From positions 186,001 through 250,000 of the forward strand of contig JAHBTU010000003.1 in assembly GCA_019638455.1 (NCBI GenBank): a stretch of DNA of 64,000 bases, written 5' to 3'. A program made the translations under genes and the position numbers. The number at the start of each line of letters is the position of its first letter. The stretch's first letter is position 1. The stretch is from Saprospiraceae bacterium. Lineage in GTDB: Bacteria; Bacteroidota; Bacteroidia; Chitinophagales; Saprospiraceae. This document shows, in pieces, positions 8,401-17,396 of this stretch. The notes beneath the pieces were generated by a model. The model was not told where the DNA came from, searched no databases, and worked only from the letters and a program-made list of their open reading frames with translations.

Positions 8401-8606
8401 AGGAATATCTAAAATCAGACACCAAGGAGTATCCTATCCAAATCAACGGCAAGCTGCGCGCTACCGTCACGCTGCCCACCGATGTGTCGAAAGAAGACGC
8501 CGAAAAGGCAGCGCTCGCACTGGAGCAGGTGCAAAAATGGCTGGATGGCCAAGCGCCCAAAAAGGTCGTCTTCGTGCCGGGGCGCATGATAAATGTGGTG
8601 GTGTGA
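5466..8606 (+). CDS. leuS: Leucyl-tRNA synthetase with extra insertion
   Basis: This class I synthetase charges tRNA-Leu. The product is 1046 residues from the ATG at 5466. The HIGH-type motif is HVGH (48-51) and KMSKS is near 819-823. The editing (CP1) domain and anticodon-binding/C-terminal regions are recognisable. Bacteroidota LeuRS normally has a short insertion before KMSKS (GRSNFV..., HVDV...). Here that stretch is enlarged by about 100 residues (about 641-745), with a segment (KYDFAF, DLAIEVTSW) that resembles the core of a restriction-endonuclease-like fold. An upstream in-frame ATG at 5358 exists, but the family's N-terminus (EYRPSDIEPKW) starts at 5466, directly after an AC-rich leader. 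No frameshift is seen. Confidence 0.96.
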   Translation: MEYRPSDIEPKWRKWWRENQTYRIDNRNGKPKFYVLDMFPYPSGAGLHVGHPLGYIATDILSRYKRLRGFSVLHPMGFDSFGLPAEQYAIQTGIHPAISTEQNIVRYREQLDNIGFSYDWEREVRTSDPRFYKWTQWIFMQLFNCYYDRDADKALPISHLTEIFSKKGNKAVNASCDDDTPVVSAEEWNAMSEREQQLFLLKYRLTYPGEAYVNWCPALGSVLSNDEVKDGVSERGGHPVERKLMKQWNMRITAYADRLLDGLEAIDWPESIKEQQRNWIGRSAGASVRFAVDGHEGVEIEVFTTRLDTIYGATFMVLAPEHELVSRLTTDEQRQEIDSYIKWTASRSEVERMSEVKKVTGAFTGAFAINPFNGERIQIWIADYVLAGYGTGAVMAVPSGDQRDWLFATHFDLPIIPILDAQEGLENAADPTKEGRYINSGIINGMTYAEAVPTLIQWLEERALGKGKIQYKLRDAVFSRQRYWGEPVPAYWKDGVPHLIDERDLPLVLPNIDKYLPTETGEPPLARAENWRYAPLNGEGEERYEYEHSTMPGWAGSSWYFYRYMDPHNEDAFCSKEASDYWQQVDFYLGGSEHAVGHLLYSRFWNHFLHDLGLVPHREFAKKLVNQGMIQGRSNFVFRAKESFFEQYLHLKVLKPFFAEHGPMRIAKTEVEGSFKYDFAFGTNDLAIEVTSWKQEEKIERVRKTAHGDGKRLMVLYSETLIDHINEPEAIAEKVRQALESRENFIADLERPVCEQLFVSQSLLYKYHPDSFTKLHVDVGVVEADVLNLEKARRLPMFEKANFKLDPDKKYICAWEVEKMSKSKYNVVNPDDVVAEYGADCFRMFEMFLGPITDAKPWNTQGITGVSGFLKKFWRLFFSGKDGAFSVTEDTPTAEELRALHHCIKKVTDDVERMSMNTCVSHFMIATNDLHRLNCAKRTILEPLVVMLAPFGPHIAEELWHRLGHATTVCDATWPTHNEEYLKSDTKEYPIQINGKLRATVTLPTDVSKEDAEKAALALEQVQKWLDGQAPKKVVFVPGRMINVVV

Positions 8607-8643
8607 ATTATGCAATTCCCCCACCTATTTGCATCCTTCTCCA

Positions 8644-8651
8644 TACTTTTG
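8644..8651 (+). promoter_or_regulatory. -7 promoter box for ECF sigma gene
   Basis: TACTTTTG lies 26 bases before the ATG of the sigma factor gene. Confidence 0.65.
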
Positions 8652-8676
8652 GCGGCGCTTGTTACCCGGCTGACCC

Positions 8677-9267
8677 ATGCTGAAATTTCTCCGCCCAAGT
8701 ACACCCGAACATTACACCGACGAGCAGTTGCTGGCCGAGTATGTCCGCAACGGCTCGTCGCGGCATTTGGGCCAACTCTATGAGCGCTACATGCCGATGG
8801 TCTATGGCGTGTGCCTGAAAATACTCAAAGACCCCGGCAAAGCCGAAGACGCCGTGATGAACATTTACGAGGAGCTCACGCGGAAAGCGAAGGAGCACGA
8901 AATCGAGTCGTTCAGAGGCTGGCTCTATGTGCTAGCACGCAACCATTGCCTGATGGAATGGCGCAAACACCAGCGCCGACCCACCGATTTGCACGACGAC
9001 ATGAGCCGCCACGACGCGGTAGAGCAAGCCTTCAACTACGAGCTGCCCAAAAACGGCACACCTTTGGAGAAGTGTCTCGACGAACTGCCGGCCCATCAGC
9101 GAAGAACCGTGGAGTGGTTTTATTTTGAAGAAAAATCTTACAAGGAAATCGCTGACATCATTGCCGAAGATGTGGGTAAAGTGCGCTCCTACATTCAAAA
9201 TGGACGACGCAACCTGAAAATTTGCCTTGAAAAAGCAGGAGTCAGTGGCGTAATTGGTGATGAATGA
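8677..9267 (+). CDS. ECF-type RNA polymerase sigma factor
   Basis: This 196-residue protein has sigma region 2 (LGQLYERYMPMVYGVCLKIL, then DAVMNIYEELTRKA and the FRGWLYVLARNHCLMEWRK stretch) and region 4 (LDELPAHQRRTVEWFYFEEK, SYKEIADIIAEDVGKVRSYI). It would bind core RNA polymerase and direct it to alternative promoters. It has its own -7 box. The next gene, 51 bases downstream, encodes a single-pass membrane protein that is a candidate partner or anti-sigma. Which sigma group and which target promoters are not visible. Confidence 0.93.
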   Translation: MLKFLRPSTPEHYTDEQLLAEYVRNGSSRHLGQLYERYMPMVYGVCLKILKDPGKAEDAVMNIYEELTRKAKEHEIESFRGWLYVLARNHCLMEWRKHQRRPTDLHDDMSRHDAVEQAFNYELPKNGTPLEKCLDELPAHQRRTVEWFYFEEKSYKEIADIIAEDVGKVRSYIQNGRRNLKICLEKAGVSGVIGDE

Positions 9268-9318
9268 CTCAAACAAAAACAACGAACAACCACCAACCAC
9301 CAACAAACAACAAACAAC

Positions 9319-10431
9319 GTGAACCCTTCTGTGCAACAAAACGACGCGCGTTTTCTCGAGTTGCTCCGGCGCTGGCAAAGCGGTGATTTTAACCGGGCCG
9401 ACGAACGAGAACTGAATGCGCTGGTTGCCACCGACGACTTCCGCCGGGAGGCCATGGAAGGGTTTATGTCAGCGCCCGAAACTGCCCACAAAGAGCGTTT
9501 GGCGCATCTGCACCGCCGCTTGCGCGAACGCGCCGGGCGCAGCGCGGGCGGTCGGGTCATCGCCTTGCCACAAGTATTGGCCGCCGCCGCTGCGTTGGCT
9601 GTTTTGCTCGTCGCCATCATGTTTTTCCCAAAATGGAACACCAGCGGCAAGGGCGAAACCATTGCCCAAACAAAAGCAGAAAACGAGCGCCTTGCATCTG
9701 AACCCGATGCGCCCCCCGTCCTCGAAGCCCCTATTAGCGAAGACATCGCGGCTGCGCTCCCCTCTGCGAAGCCCGCTCCATCCATTAGTGGGCCAAGCGA
9801 ACGTGCCCACCGCGACCGGGCGGCAGCCCACTCCGATGCCGGAGCAGTAGCCGATGCGGCCGCTGCAAAAGAAACACAAGAGTTGAGCGAAGAAGCCTTA
9901 CAGCCCAGCCATACGGCTGCGCCCCCACCAGTGACCAATATGCCAGCGACGCGCTCTGAATCAGTCAACAAAGCTAATCCATCTCTTGGGAACGACTCTC
10001 CATCAGGTGGTGCGGCCCCCGGTCGCGTGGTGGATACCCCCAAATTAAAAAAATCGGAAGCGCCTGTTCCTGCTGCCCGTGCCGACGACGAGACATGGCA
10101 CGAAACCGATAAAAAACCCAACATGGATGCCGAAAAAAAGGCTGCCGCCACACAGCTGCCGCGTGAGAGCGAGCCTGCGGGCGGTTGGGAAGCCTTCCGC
10201 GAATATCTGCGTCAAAATGCCCGACTTACCGCTGAGGCTCGCAACAACAACGTGAGCGGCACGGTGCTCGTGGAGTTCAGCATCAACGCCAACGGCGAGC
10301 CACAGGGGTTTGTGGTGCGGCGCTCCCTCGGCTACGGTTGTGACCAAGAGGCCGTCCGGCTGATAAAAAACTGGGAATGGGTGCGCGGTGAGCGGCCGAC
10401 CGTTCAGGTGGAGATTCCATTCGTTCGATGA
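9319..10431 (+). CDS. Membrane protein with TonB-like C-terminus, possible anti-sigma partner
   Basis: This 370-residue protein starts with a GTG after an AAC/ACC-rich leader. The cytoplasmic N-terminal ~85 residues (LLRRWQSGDFNRADERELNAL) resemble the helical start of anti-sigma-like proteins. One transmembrane segment follows (about 90-110, VLAAAAALAVLLVAIMFF), then a long Ala/Pro/Glu-rich linker, and a C-terminal TonB-like domain (VSGTVLVEFSINANGEPQ, AVRLIKNWEWVRG). It follows the sigma gene on the same strand. One reading is a sensor that couples an envelope signal to the sigma factor; another is a plain TonB-like energy-transducing protein. Function is inferred. Confidence 0.7.
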   Translation: MNPSVQQNDARFLELLRRWQSGDFNRADERELNALVATDDFRREAMEGFMSAPETAHKERLAHLHRRLRERAGRSAGGRVIALPQVLAAAAALAVLLVAIMFFPKWNTSGKGETIAQTKAENERLASEPDAPPVLEAPISEDIAAALPSAKPAPSISGPSERAHRDRAAAHSDAGAVADAAAAKETQELSEEALQPSHTAAPPPVTNMPATRSESVNKANPSLGNDSPSGGAAPGRVVDTPKLKKSEAPVPAARADDETWHETDKKPNMDAEKKAAATQLPRESEPAGGWEAFREYLRQNARLTAEARNNNVSGTVLVEFSINANGEPQGFVVRRSLGYGCDQEAVRLIKNWEWVRGERPTVQVEIPFVR

Positions 10432-10559
10432 GCGCACATCGGAGCGTGCTCATTCTCAACTTGTGCGCGACGACGTGGAGTTTTGAAAAACTTTGTCCTG
10501 AATGGGACAACTGAATGCGTGCCGCGATGTTTAACGTCGTGTTTACTCAAAATTCAATT

Positions 10560-10567
10560 TACTTTTG
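10560..10567 (+). promoter_or_regulatory. -7 promoter box for ribA
   Basis: TACTTTTG lies 30 bases before the ATG at 10598. It overlaps the upstream in-frame start at 10565 and so excludes it. Confidence 0.65.
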
Positions 10568-10597
10568 CCCCAATCCCGCCTCCCGGCATCACCGACT

Positions 10598-11182
10598 ATG
10601 CAACGACAAGCAGAAGCGCCGATTCCCACTCGTCACGGTCATTTCAGCATGGTGGCATACGCTGAAAAAAACACGGAGCGGATGCCACACATCGCGTTCG
10701 TCGCCGAGGGCTTCGACCCCACGCGCCCCGTACCCGTGCGCATCCACTCGGAGTGCATGACCGGCGATGTGTTTGGTTCCCGGCGTTGCGATTGCGGAGA
10801 GCAACTGGAAACCTCGCTCAACATTGCGGCAGAACGCGGAGGCGTAGTCATCTACCTCCGCCAAGAAGGCCGCGGCATTGGTCTCATCAACAAACTCAAA
10901 GCCTACAACCTGCAAGACCTTGGCCTCAACACGGCTGAAGCCAACACGCATCTTGGCTTCGACGTGGATGCCCGTCAGTACGATGCCGCGATTTTCATTC
11001 TGCAAGACCTCGGCATAGAAGCCGTGGAACTCATCACGAACAATCCAGCCAAAGTGGAGGCTCTGCGTCGCTCTCCTATTCGAGTGACGGGGCGCATCCC
11101 GCTCGTCATCCCGCCGCACGACGACAGCCGCCATTATCTGAAAACCAAACAGGAGTTGATGGGCCACCTTTTGGGACTTTGA
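10598..11182 (+). CDS. ribA: GTP cyclohydrolase II
   Basis: This enzyme opens the GTP ring in the first step of riboflavin synthesis. The 194-residue product carries the zinc-binding triad in HSECMTGDVFGSRRCDCGEQ and the catalytic segment YLRQEGRGIGL, with the usual tail (LITNNPAKVEALR, RHYLKTKQELMGHLL). It is a stand-alone RibA without a fused RibB domain. The start at 10598 is chosen because an upstream in-frame start lies inside the -7 promoter box. No FMN riboswitch is evident in its short leader. Confidence 0.95.
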   Translation: MQRQAEAPIPTRHGHFSMVAYAEKNTERMPHIAFVAEGFDPTRPVPVRIHSECMTGDVFGSRRCDCGEQLETSLNIAAERGGVVIYLRQEGRGIGLINKLKAYNLQDLGLNTAEANTHLGFDVDARQYDAAIFILQDLGIEAVELITNNPAKVEALRRSPIRVTGRIPLVIPPHDDSRHYLKTKQELMGHLLGL

Positions 11183-11366
11183 CCTCTCAGCGACCGCGCT
11201 TCCCAACACGATTTTCACGTCGTTTTTTCCTTTGGAAAATTAAATCACACCGATTGCGTTGATATTCTAAAAAATGTGCGGATGTTTGCAACATTCCTCT
11301 TTTTTTAAGGGTTCAAAATACTGAAAGCCAGTGTAAAGAACCCGTAATCGCTAATCCGCCTTTTCC

Positions 11367-11705
11367 ATGAATTATCACAACATGATAGAGCCCTATCTCT
11401 ACGGCAGCCTCAGCCCGGAGGATGAAGTCGCCTTTGAAAGGCAGATGACACGCGACCCTGCGCTGGTGGAAGCCGCCGCTCGTCGCCTCAATGCAGAGGC
11501 GGCACTTTCCCAGTTCAAAGTTCCGCAATACACGGAGGCGCCTCCTCGGAGGTCATCGTTGCGTTTGCTGCTGTTGGTGGGCTTTGTGGCAGGTCTGCTT
11601 GCGTTGGTGTGGTGGAAGACCCGCCCCTCCGCTGTGGCGCAAGAAGAAGCGCATTTAGTCCCCACAGAGCAGACGGACGTTCAGTCCAAAGCACTTTCTG
11701 ATTGA
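11367..11705 (+). CDS. Small single-pass membrane protein, anti-sigma-like N-terminus
   Basis: This 112-residue protein has an N-terminal helical part (YLYGSLSPEDEVAFERQM, DPALVEAAARRL) that matches the general look of cytoplasmic anti-sigma domains without zinc ligands. A transmembrane helix follows (LRLLLLVGFVAGLLALVWW), then a short periplasmic tail. There is no sigma gene next to it; the closest is at 8.7 kb. It could be a truncated anti-sigma or an unrelated membrane protein. Confidence 0.55.
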   Translation: MNYHNMIEPYLYGSLSPEDEVAFERQMTRDPALVEAAARRLNAEAALSQFKVPQYTEAPPRRSSLRLLLLVGFVAGLLALVWWKTRPSAVAQEEAHLVPTEQTDVQSKALSD

Positions 11706-11752
11706 TTTTTTGGCCGCGCCCTCTACCTTCTGCCAATTTTTCACAAGACATT

Positions 11753-12487
11753 TCAAAAATCGCATCTCGCGCGGTTGCTCTTGAGCCACTGCTCTTTCTC
11801 CTCGTAGTTGGGCATATAGTGCGCCACGAGCGCCCAAAAACGGTCGGAATGGTTCAGCTCGACCAAATGGGCGAGTTCGTGCAGTATCACATAGTCTTGC
11901 ACGTCTGACGGGGCGAAAAGGAGGCGAGTGGAGAGATTCACGTTGCTGTGTGCCGAGCAGCTGCCCCAGTTCGTGTGGTTGTATTTCAGATTGATGCTTT
12001 TGATGTGTTGGCGGAAGGTGCGGTCGTTCCAGTCCAACACGCGGCGATGGATTTCGGGATAAAAATCGCCGGCCACCACGCGGCTGAGCAAGGTCTTGAT
12101 GGCCTTGGTGCGATGCAGCGGCGAGGACTGGCTGCTGATACGGAGGTGGATGGTGTCGCCAATGAGTTTGCCAGCGTGGGAGCTGCGCTCCTCGATGCTG
12201 ACATCCAGGATGTAGCGGCGTTGGCCTACCTCAAGGATATCACCTGTTTGATAGGTTTTGCCCAAAAATGGCTCGCGCAAGGCGGGTTTTTTCAGAAATG
12301 ATTCCTGCACCCATGCCTGCAACTGAAACAGTTGTTTTTGAATAAAATCCGGCGGCACACCTACTGGCAAGCGTAGCGTCACCCGCTTGCCAGTAATGCC
12401 AAAACGAGTGTCGCGCCGCCGTTCCAGCGTGATTTCGACGGGTAGTTCCACCCCCGAAACGGTGATGAGCGTGTGGAATTTCTTCAT
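11753..12487 (-). CDS. YgjP-like zinc metallopeptidase (DUF45)
   Basis: This 244-residue protein has the HELAHLVELNHSDRFW stretch near its C-terminus, the HExxH...H signature of YgjP/DUF45 metal-dependent hydrolases, preceded by the typical KSRWGSCS-like region, here NWGSCSAHSNVNLSTRL. The N-terminal beta-rich part (VELPVEITLERRRDTRFGI) also fits. It lies 15 bases downstream of serC on the same strand, so the two are probably co-transcribed, although their roles are not obviously linked. The substrate is unknown. Confidence 0.85.
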   Translation of the reverse strand: MKKFHTLITVSGVELPVEITLERRRDTRFGITGKRVTLRLPVGVPPDFIQKQLFQLQAWVQESFLKKPALREPFLGKTYQTGDILEVGQRRYILDVSIEERSSHAGKLIGDTIHLRISSQSSPLHRTKAIKTLLSRVVAGDFYPEIHRRVLDWNDRTFRQHIKSINLKYNHTNWGSCSAHSNVNLSTRLLFAPSDVQDYVILHELAHLVELNHSDRFWALVAHYMPNYEEKEQWLKSNRARCDF

Positions 12488-12502
12488 TGTCGGACGACAA
12501 TT

Positions 12503-13579
12503 TTACCCTTTGCGTTTCGCAAAATCCTGCATCAGTGCCACCAGCGCCTCCACGCTTTTCTTGGGCAGGGCGTTGTAGGCGCTGGCGCGGAACCCGCCAA
12601 CCGAACGGTGGCCTTTGAGGCCGACCATGCCGTTGGCTTCGGTTTCTTTCAAAAATTCTTTTTCCAGCGCCGCGTATTTTTCCTCCATCACAAAACAGAT
12701 GTTCATCAGCGAGCGGTCTTCCGTGGCTACTGTGCCCTTGAACAGCGGATTGCGGTCAATTTCATTGTAAAGAATGGCAGCCTTCGTCTTGTTTTTGCGC
12801 TGCATTCCTTTCAGGCCGCCATTTTTCTTTATCCAGCGCAGCGTGAGCATGCTGACGTAAATCGGGAACACCGGCGGGGTGTTGTAAAGCGAATTTTCCT
12901 TGATAAACGTGCGATAGTCGAGCATGGAAGGGAGGTGGCGCTTCACCGTGCCGAGCATATCCTCGCGCACGATGACGACCGTGGTGCCAGCCGGCCCGAG
13001 GTTTTTTTGCGCCCCGGCGTAGATGAGGCCAAAGGGTGTGGGGTCGAAGGGGCGGCTCAGAAAATCGGACGACATGTCGCACACGATGGGCACGGGCGAT
13101 TTGGGAAAACGGTGCTGTTGCGTGCCGTATATCGTGTTGTTGCTCGTCAGGTGCAGGTATTTCGCGTCCTTCGGGATTTTGTAGCCTTTGGGGATAAAAG
13201 TGTAATTCTGTTCTTTCGATGACGCGATAACGCTCACATTTCCAAAGGCTTTGGCCTCCTTGATGGCTTTGTCGGCCCACACGCCTGTATTGACGTATGC
13301 GGCAGTTTCGTCTTCGTTGAGCAGGTTGAAGGGGGCCATGAAAAACTGGGTGCTGGCACCGCCAGTGAGCCACAAGACGTGGTAATCGTCGGGCAGGCCG
13401 ATGATTTCTTTCATCAGCGCGTTGGCCTCTTCGATGATGGCGGTGAATTCGGGGCCACGATGCGAGAGCTCGAGCAGGCTGAGGCCGATGCCGTGATAGT
13501 TGAGGGCTGCTTTGGAGGCTTCTTTGAGGACGGGCGCGGGCAGCACGGCTGGCCCGGCGGAGAAGTTGTGTTTTTTCAT
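12503..13579 (-). CDS. serC: Phosphoserine aminotransferase
   Basis: This PLP enzyme converts 3-phosphohydroxypyruvate to phosphoserine (serine and vitamin B6 synthesis). The 358-residue product starts MKKHNFSAGPAVLP, with the PLP Lys in YAGAQKNLGPAG and the C-terminal GHRSVGGFRASAYNAL motif. An upstream in-frame TTG at 13603 falls within the -7 promoter box, so the ATG at 13579 is the start. It heads a two-gene unit with the YgjP-like peptidase. pdxH, another B6 gene, is at 62 kb. Confidence 0.96.
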   Translation of the reverse strand: MKKHNFSAGPAVLPAPVLKEASKAALNYHGIGLSLLELSHRGPEFTAIIEEANALMKEIIGLPDDYHVLWLTGGASTQFFMAPFNLLNEDETAAYVNTGVWADKAIKEAKAFGNVSVIASSKEQNYTFIPKGYKIPKDAKYLHLTSNNTIYGTQQHRFPKSPVPIVCDMSSDFLSRPFDPTPFGLIYAGAQKNLGPAGTTVVIVREDMLGTVKRHLPSMLDYRTFIKENSLYNTPPVFPIYVSMLTLRWIKKNGGLKGMQRKNKTKAAILYNEIDRNPLFKGTVATEDRSLMNICFVMEEKYAALEKEFLKETEANGMVGLKGHRSVGGFRASAYNALPKKSVEALVALMQDFAKRKG

Positions 13580-13600
13580 TGAGCGGACTTTTTCAGGGAG

Positions 13601-13608
13601 CAAAAGTA
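13601..13608 (-). promoter_or_regulatory. -7 promoter box for serC
   Basis: TACTTTTG on the minus strand lies 21 bases before the serC ATG. Confidence 0.65.
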
Positions 13609-14210
13609 GGGGATGTTCTAATTATGAGGTTAACGATTGCCCACAAATCCGACACGCTTGTGCGACCCGGCCTCGGAGAGGTCGTTTGCCAATTTCGTGA
13701 GGATTTGTGGGTGGCCATTTGCCTTTTTACTTCGATGAGTGTGTTGGGGGGGGTATTTGAAATTTGAATCTGCCAGTGCTACGCATTCAAAACCACCTTG
13801 TCTGCTCCCGTATTGGGGGGGGCTTGCGTTGGCTATTGAAATTGGGAATCGTGGATGGTTATCCGATAGCTTCATGCTTGGTCGGAGAAATTAGGCTGGA
13901 TAAAAGGTGGAATTAGGCGTTGGATGCTGAATCGTTCGGTTAGCAATCGTGGTGAAGATGCGCAACATTTATAGGCGAACGAGCGAAGGTTTTTTGGGTG
14001 TTAAAATTTTACATTGCAATGCAATAATTTTTGAATCGCATGGAGATTCAACAAAAGTTACGTTAATTTGCCACTTCTTAAAGCATAATCCGTTGCATAA
14101 CTTACTGATTCCAAGTGATGATTTTCTACTGAATTGCCCCCGAGTGCCGAGTGAGATAATCCATTTTCAGGCACAAACAATTTTTCTTTAACCAAATCAA
14201 CTTTATTTGT
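13609..14210. other. Gene-free stretch between serC and susC
   Basis: About 600 bases without a convincing gene. It holds a decayed R1 copy (13754-13838) and two G-runs; the half next to susC is AT-rich. A weak open frame at 13949-14191 shows no family features. No clear TAnnTTTG box for susC was found. Confidence 0.5.
13754..13838 (+). repeat. Decayed copy of interspersed repeat R1
   Basis: AATTTGAATCTGCC matches the start of R1. TTCAAAACCACCTTGTC is identical to its middle, and the G-rich GGGGCTTGC and GTTGGCTATT match its end. The central part, including the hairpin, is missing. Confidence 0.6.
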
Positions 14211-17200
14211 ATGAAGCAAGTCCTACTTGGGCTGGCGCTCCTATTGATGAGCGCCACGCTGGCATTGGCTCAGCGCACAGTGACCGGCATGGTCACCGAT
14301 GATCAAGGCGAGCCGCTGATAGGTGCCACAATCACAGCCCCCGGCACTTCAGCCGGCGCAGTTACTGATGTCAATGGTTCTTTCCGACTCAATGTCCCTG
14401 ACAACGCCTCTGTGTTGCGCGTCACATACACGGGTTTTCTCGACAAAGAGGTGGCCTTGACTGCCGAGAGTGATTATCGCATTGAGTTGGCGGTCAATCC
14501 CTCCAGTCTGCAAGAAGTCATTGTGGTTGGCTATGGCACCCAACAAAAGCGTGCCATCACAGGTACTATTTCTTCCATCAAAGGGGAAGAAATCGCCTCG
14601 TTGCCAGCACAAAGTTTTGACCAATTGTTGCAGGGTCGTGCTGCGGGGGTGAACGTCAGCATTCCGAACGGTGTGTTGAACAACCCTCCGGTGTTCCGCG
14701 TGCGCGGCATCAACTCAATCAACCTGAGCTCGTTCCCGCTCGTGGTGATTGACGGGATTCCGACTTTCACCGACAACCTGCGCAGCGGCAACAACAGTGC
14801 CTCGAACAACGCGCTGTCGAACCTGAACCCGAACGACATCGAGAGCATTGACATTTTGAAAGATGCCTCGGCAGCGGCTATTTACGGTTCGCGTGCCAGC
14901 GCAGGTGTGGTGCTCGTAACCACTAAGCGTGGCCAAAAAGGCAAAACTCGTGTGAGCTATGATGCATGGGCTGGCTGGACAAGAGCCGTCCGGGTACCCG
15001 AAGTGCTCAATGCGCAGCAGTACGTCGAAATCAAAAACGAAGCGGCGGCCAATGCCAATTTCGCCGGGCCGCAGTTTTTCCTTGATTCCATCAACGGTCA
15101 ATTGATTGATACCCGTTGGGCTGACTATGTATATCGCAATGGGTTCTCGCACAACCATGCTCTTAGCTTCTCTGGCGGTACTGACCAAACCACCTATTAT
15201 CTTTCACTTGGCTATACCAACCAAGAGGGGATGATTATAGCAAACGACTTTCAGCGTCTTTCGGGCCGTCTGAATCTTGACCACAAGCTCTCAAAACGTG
15301 TGAAAATCGGTGGCATCATCGGCTACTCCACGAACGAGAACAACGCGCCCAACACTGGCTCGCTGACAGGTCAGGCATTTAGCACCGCTGGTATCGGTCG
15401 TCTGGCTTTTGTGACTGCTCCGATTGTTGACCCATTTAGGTACGATGAGCGTGGCAATCGCCTTCCGGGTACCGCAGGCTACAACATCGCGTCGAACAAC
15501 CAACTTGGCCGTGGCAAAAACCTTCAACAAACGGGCTTTTACAACCCAGTGGTCATCACGGACCTGAACCGCCACACCTCCGAGGCTGCTCAGATTCAGT
15601 CCTCTGCCTATGCTCAATGGGAAATCATTAATGGCCTCTCCATCAAGACACAATACGGTATTGACAACATATCGGTGGAAAACATCACCTTCTGGACACC
15701 TATCCACGGCGATGGTTTCGGTCAAAACGGTTTTGCCGAAAACTTGAGCATCCGCAACAAACGCTGGAACTGGCAGAACATCCTAAGCTACGATGTCACC
15801 CTGGGCGGCAATCACACTTTGGGCTTCTTGGCTGGTAACGAACAGCAGCGCACCACTTCTGAAGGCTGGGGCGCACAACGTTCGCAAATTGCCGACCCAT
15901 TCTTCACTACCTTCCAAGGCAACTTTACCACCATCAACCCAGCGTTCAACTTCCAAGGGGAGAACTACTTGTTGTCCTATTTTGGCCGTCTCAACTACGA
16001 GTTCAATCGCCGCTACTACGCCACCATAAACGTACGTCAGGACGAGTACTCTGCCTATGCTCGCGGCAACAAGAAGGGCACCTTCTGGGGCGCTTCTGCA
16101 GGTTGGACCCTCTCCGAAGAGAATTTCTGGCGCTCACTTGGTGCCTTTGGCGAAAAAGTCAACTTCTTCAAAATTCGGGGTAGCTACGGTACAGTGGGCA
16201 ACAGCGTAGGCATTGGCGACTTCGCTTCGCAGAGCTTGTTTAACTCCGGCCTTTATGGTACTTCGCCGAACTTCTTTTTCTCGCAAGCAGGCAACCCAGA
16301 ACTGACGTGGGAAAGCAGCGAAAAAACGGACATCGGTGTCGTATTCGGTCTTTTCAACGACAGGTTGCAAGGTGAGTACACCTACTTCAAAAACAAAATT
16401 GATGGTTTGATTCAGAATGCGCCTCAGTCTCCTTCTAAGGGGATTCCCGGCAATATCATCCCCATCAACATAGGCTCGATGGAAAACACAGGACACGAAT
16501 TCAGCCTTTCCGCTACCGTGTTGCGTCGCGGCAAATTCTCTTGGACTTCTGCTGTCAACCTTACTTTGATGAAAAACGAAGTGACATCTCTGTACGAAAA
16601 CAGCGACATCGTCTCTCAAACGTCGGGTCTTGAAAATACCAACATCATCCGCGTGGGTGAGTCAGTGGGCAGCATCTATGCCGTAGAAACACAAGGCGTC
16701 AATCCGGCTAATGGTCGTCGCCTGTTTGTATTGAACGATGGCACGGTGGTGCAGTATAGCCACGTTGTGCCCGCCGGACAAAGCCCGTGGACCAAACTGG
16801 ACGGCACGGCCTCTCGTGCCCCGGGTCTCATCGCTGATGGTAAAGTATATGGACCTGCTATCCCGACATGGTTTGGCGGATGGGACAACACCTTTACCTA
16901 TGGCGCATTTGACCTGAATGTGCAGATGAACTATGCAGGTGGCTACTATATCTACAATGGTAGTCAGGCTGGTCTGCGCGATATGCGTTTCTGGAACAAC
17001 CACACCGATGTGCTCGACCGCTGGACGGAAAGCAACCCCAACGGCAAAATCCCGCGCGTCGTGTTGGGCGACAACGTCTCCAACGGTTCCGCATTGGCTA
17101 TTTCGGAAAACGTGGAAAAAGGCGACTTCCTCCGCATCCGCAACATTACGTTGGGATACCGTTTGCCTTCGGATTTGCTCCGTCGTGCCAACATTTCCAA

Positions 17201-17366
17201 CCTGCGCATTTATGGCAGCGTGAATAACGCATTCCTGTTTACGGGTTACACAGGTACTGACCCGGAAGTCTCCTCGAACGGCAATACGAACGCTACACCA
17301 GGGGTTGACCGCAACAGTGTCCCGATGGCCCAAACCTTCACGGTCGGCCTGAACCTCGGCTTCTAA
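14211..17366 (+). CDS. SusC/RagA-family TonB-linked outer membrane transporter
   Basis: This 1051-residue protein has a signal peptide (about 1-20, LALAQ), an N-terminal carboxypeptidase-regulatory-like domain (VTGMVTDDQGEPLIGATI), and the plug with the family marks VVGYGTQQKR and DASAAAIYGSRASAGVVLVT. A long beta-barrel ends in an aromatic-type terminus (FTVGLNLGF). It would import a glycan or peptide fragment across the outer membrane together with the SusD-like lipoprotein encoded 30 bases downstream. No glycoside hydrolase or regulator lies beside the pair, so the substrate cannot be inferred. Confidence 0.95.
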   Translation: MKQVLLGLALLLMSATLALAQRTVTGMVTDDQGEPLIGATITAPGTSAGAVTDVNGSFRLNVPDNASVLRVTYTGFLDKEVALTAESDYRIELAVNPSSLQEVIVVGYGTQQKRAITGTISSIKGEEIASLPAQSFDQLLQGRAAGVNVSIPNGVLNNPPVFRVRGINSINLSSFPLVVIDGIPTFTDNLRSGNNSASNNALSNLNPNDIESIDILKDASAAAIYGSRASAGVVLVTTKRGQKGKTRVSYDAWAGWTRAVRVPEVLNAQQYVEIKNEAAANANFAGPQFFLDSINGQLIDTRWADYVYRNGFSHNHALSFSGGTDQTTYYLSLGYTNQEGMIIANDFQRLSGRLNLDHKLSKRVKIGGIIGYSTNENNAPNTGSLTGQAFSTAGIGRLAFVTAPIVDPFRYDERGNRLPGTAGYNIASNNQLGRGKNLQQTGFYNPVVITDLNRHTSEAAQIQSSAYAQWEIINGLSIKTQYGIDNISVENITFWTPIHGDGFGQNGFAENLSIRNKRWNWQNILSYDVTLGGNHTLGFLAGNEQQRTTSEGWGAQRSQIADPFFTTFQGNFTTINPAFNFQGENYLLSYFGRLNYEFNRRYYATINVRQDEYSAYARGNKKGTFWGASAGWTLSEENFWRSLGAFGEKVNFFKIRGSYGTVGNSVGIGDFASQSLFNSGLYGTSPNFFFSQAGNPELTWESSEKTDIGVVFGLFNDRLQGEYTYFKNKIDGLIQNAPQSPSKGIPGNIIPINIGSMENTGHEFSLSATVLRRGKFSWTSAVNLTLMKNEVTSLYENSDIVSQTSGLENTNIIRVGESVGSIYAVETQGVNPANGRRLFVLNDGTVVQYSHVVPAGQSPWTKLDGTASRAPGLIADGKVYGPAIPTWFGGWDNTFTYGAFDLNVQMNYAGGYYIYNGSQAGLRDMRFWNNHTDVLDRWTESNPNGKIPRVVLGDNVSNGSALAISENVEKGDFLRIRNITLGYRLPSDLLRRANISNLRIYGSVNNAFLFTGYTGTDPEVSSNGNTNATPGVDRNSVPMAQTFTVGLNLGF

Positions 17367-17396
17367 TTCACCACCATTTAAAAAGCGAATTTCATC

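Noticed and set aside
8677..10431. A SusCD-controlling sigma/anti-sigma pair
   Set aside because: The sigma factor and membrane protein are 4 kb from susC with unrelated genes between, and the C-terminal domain is TonB-like rather than a FecR domain.
13949..14191. An 80-codon frame upstream of susC
   Set aside because: No signal, domain or codon pattern supports it; it is in AT-rich DNA where the susC promoter region should lie.
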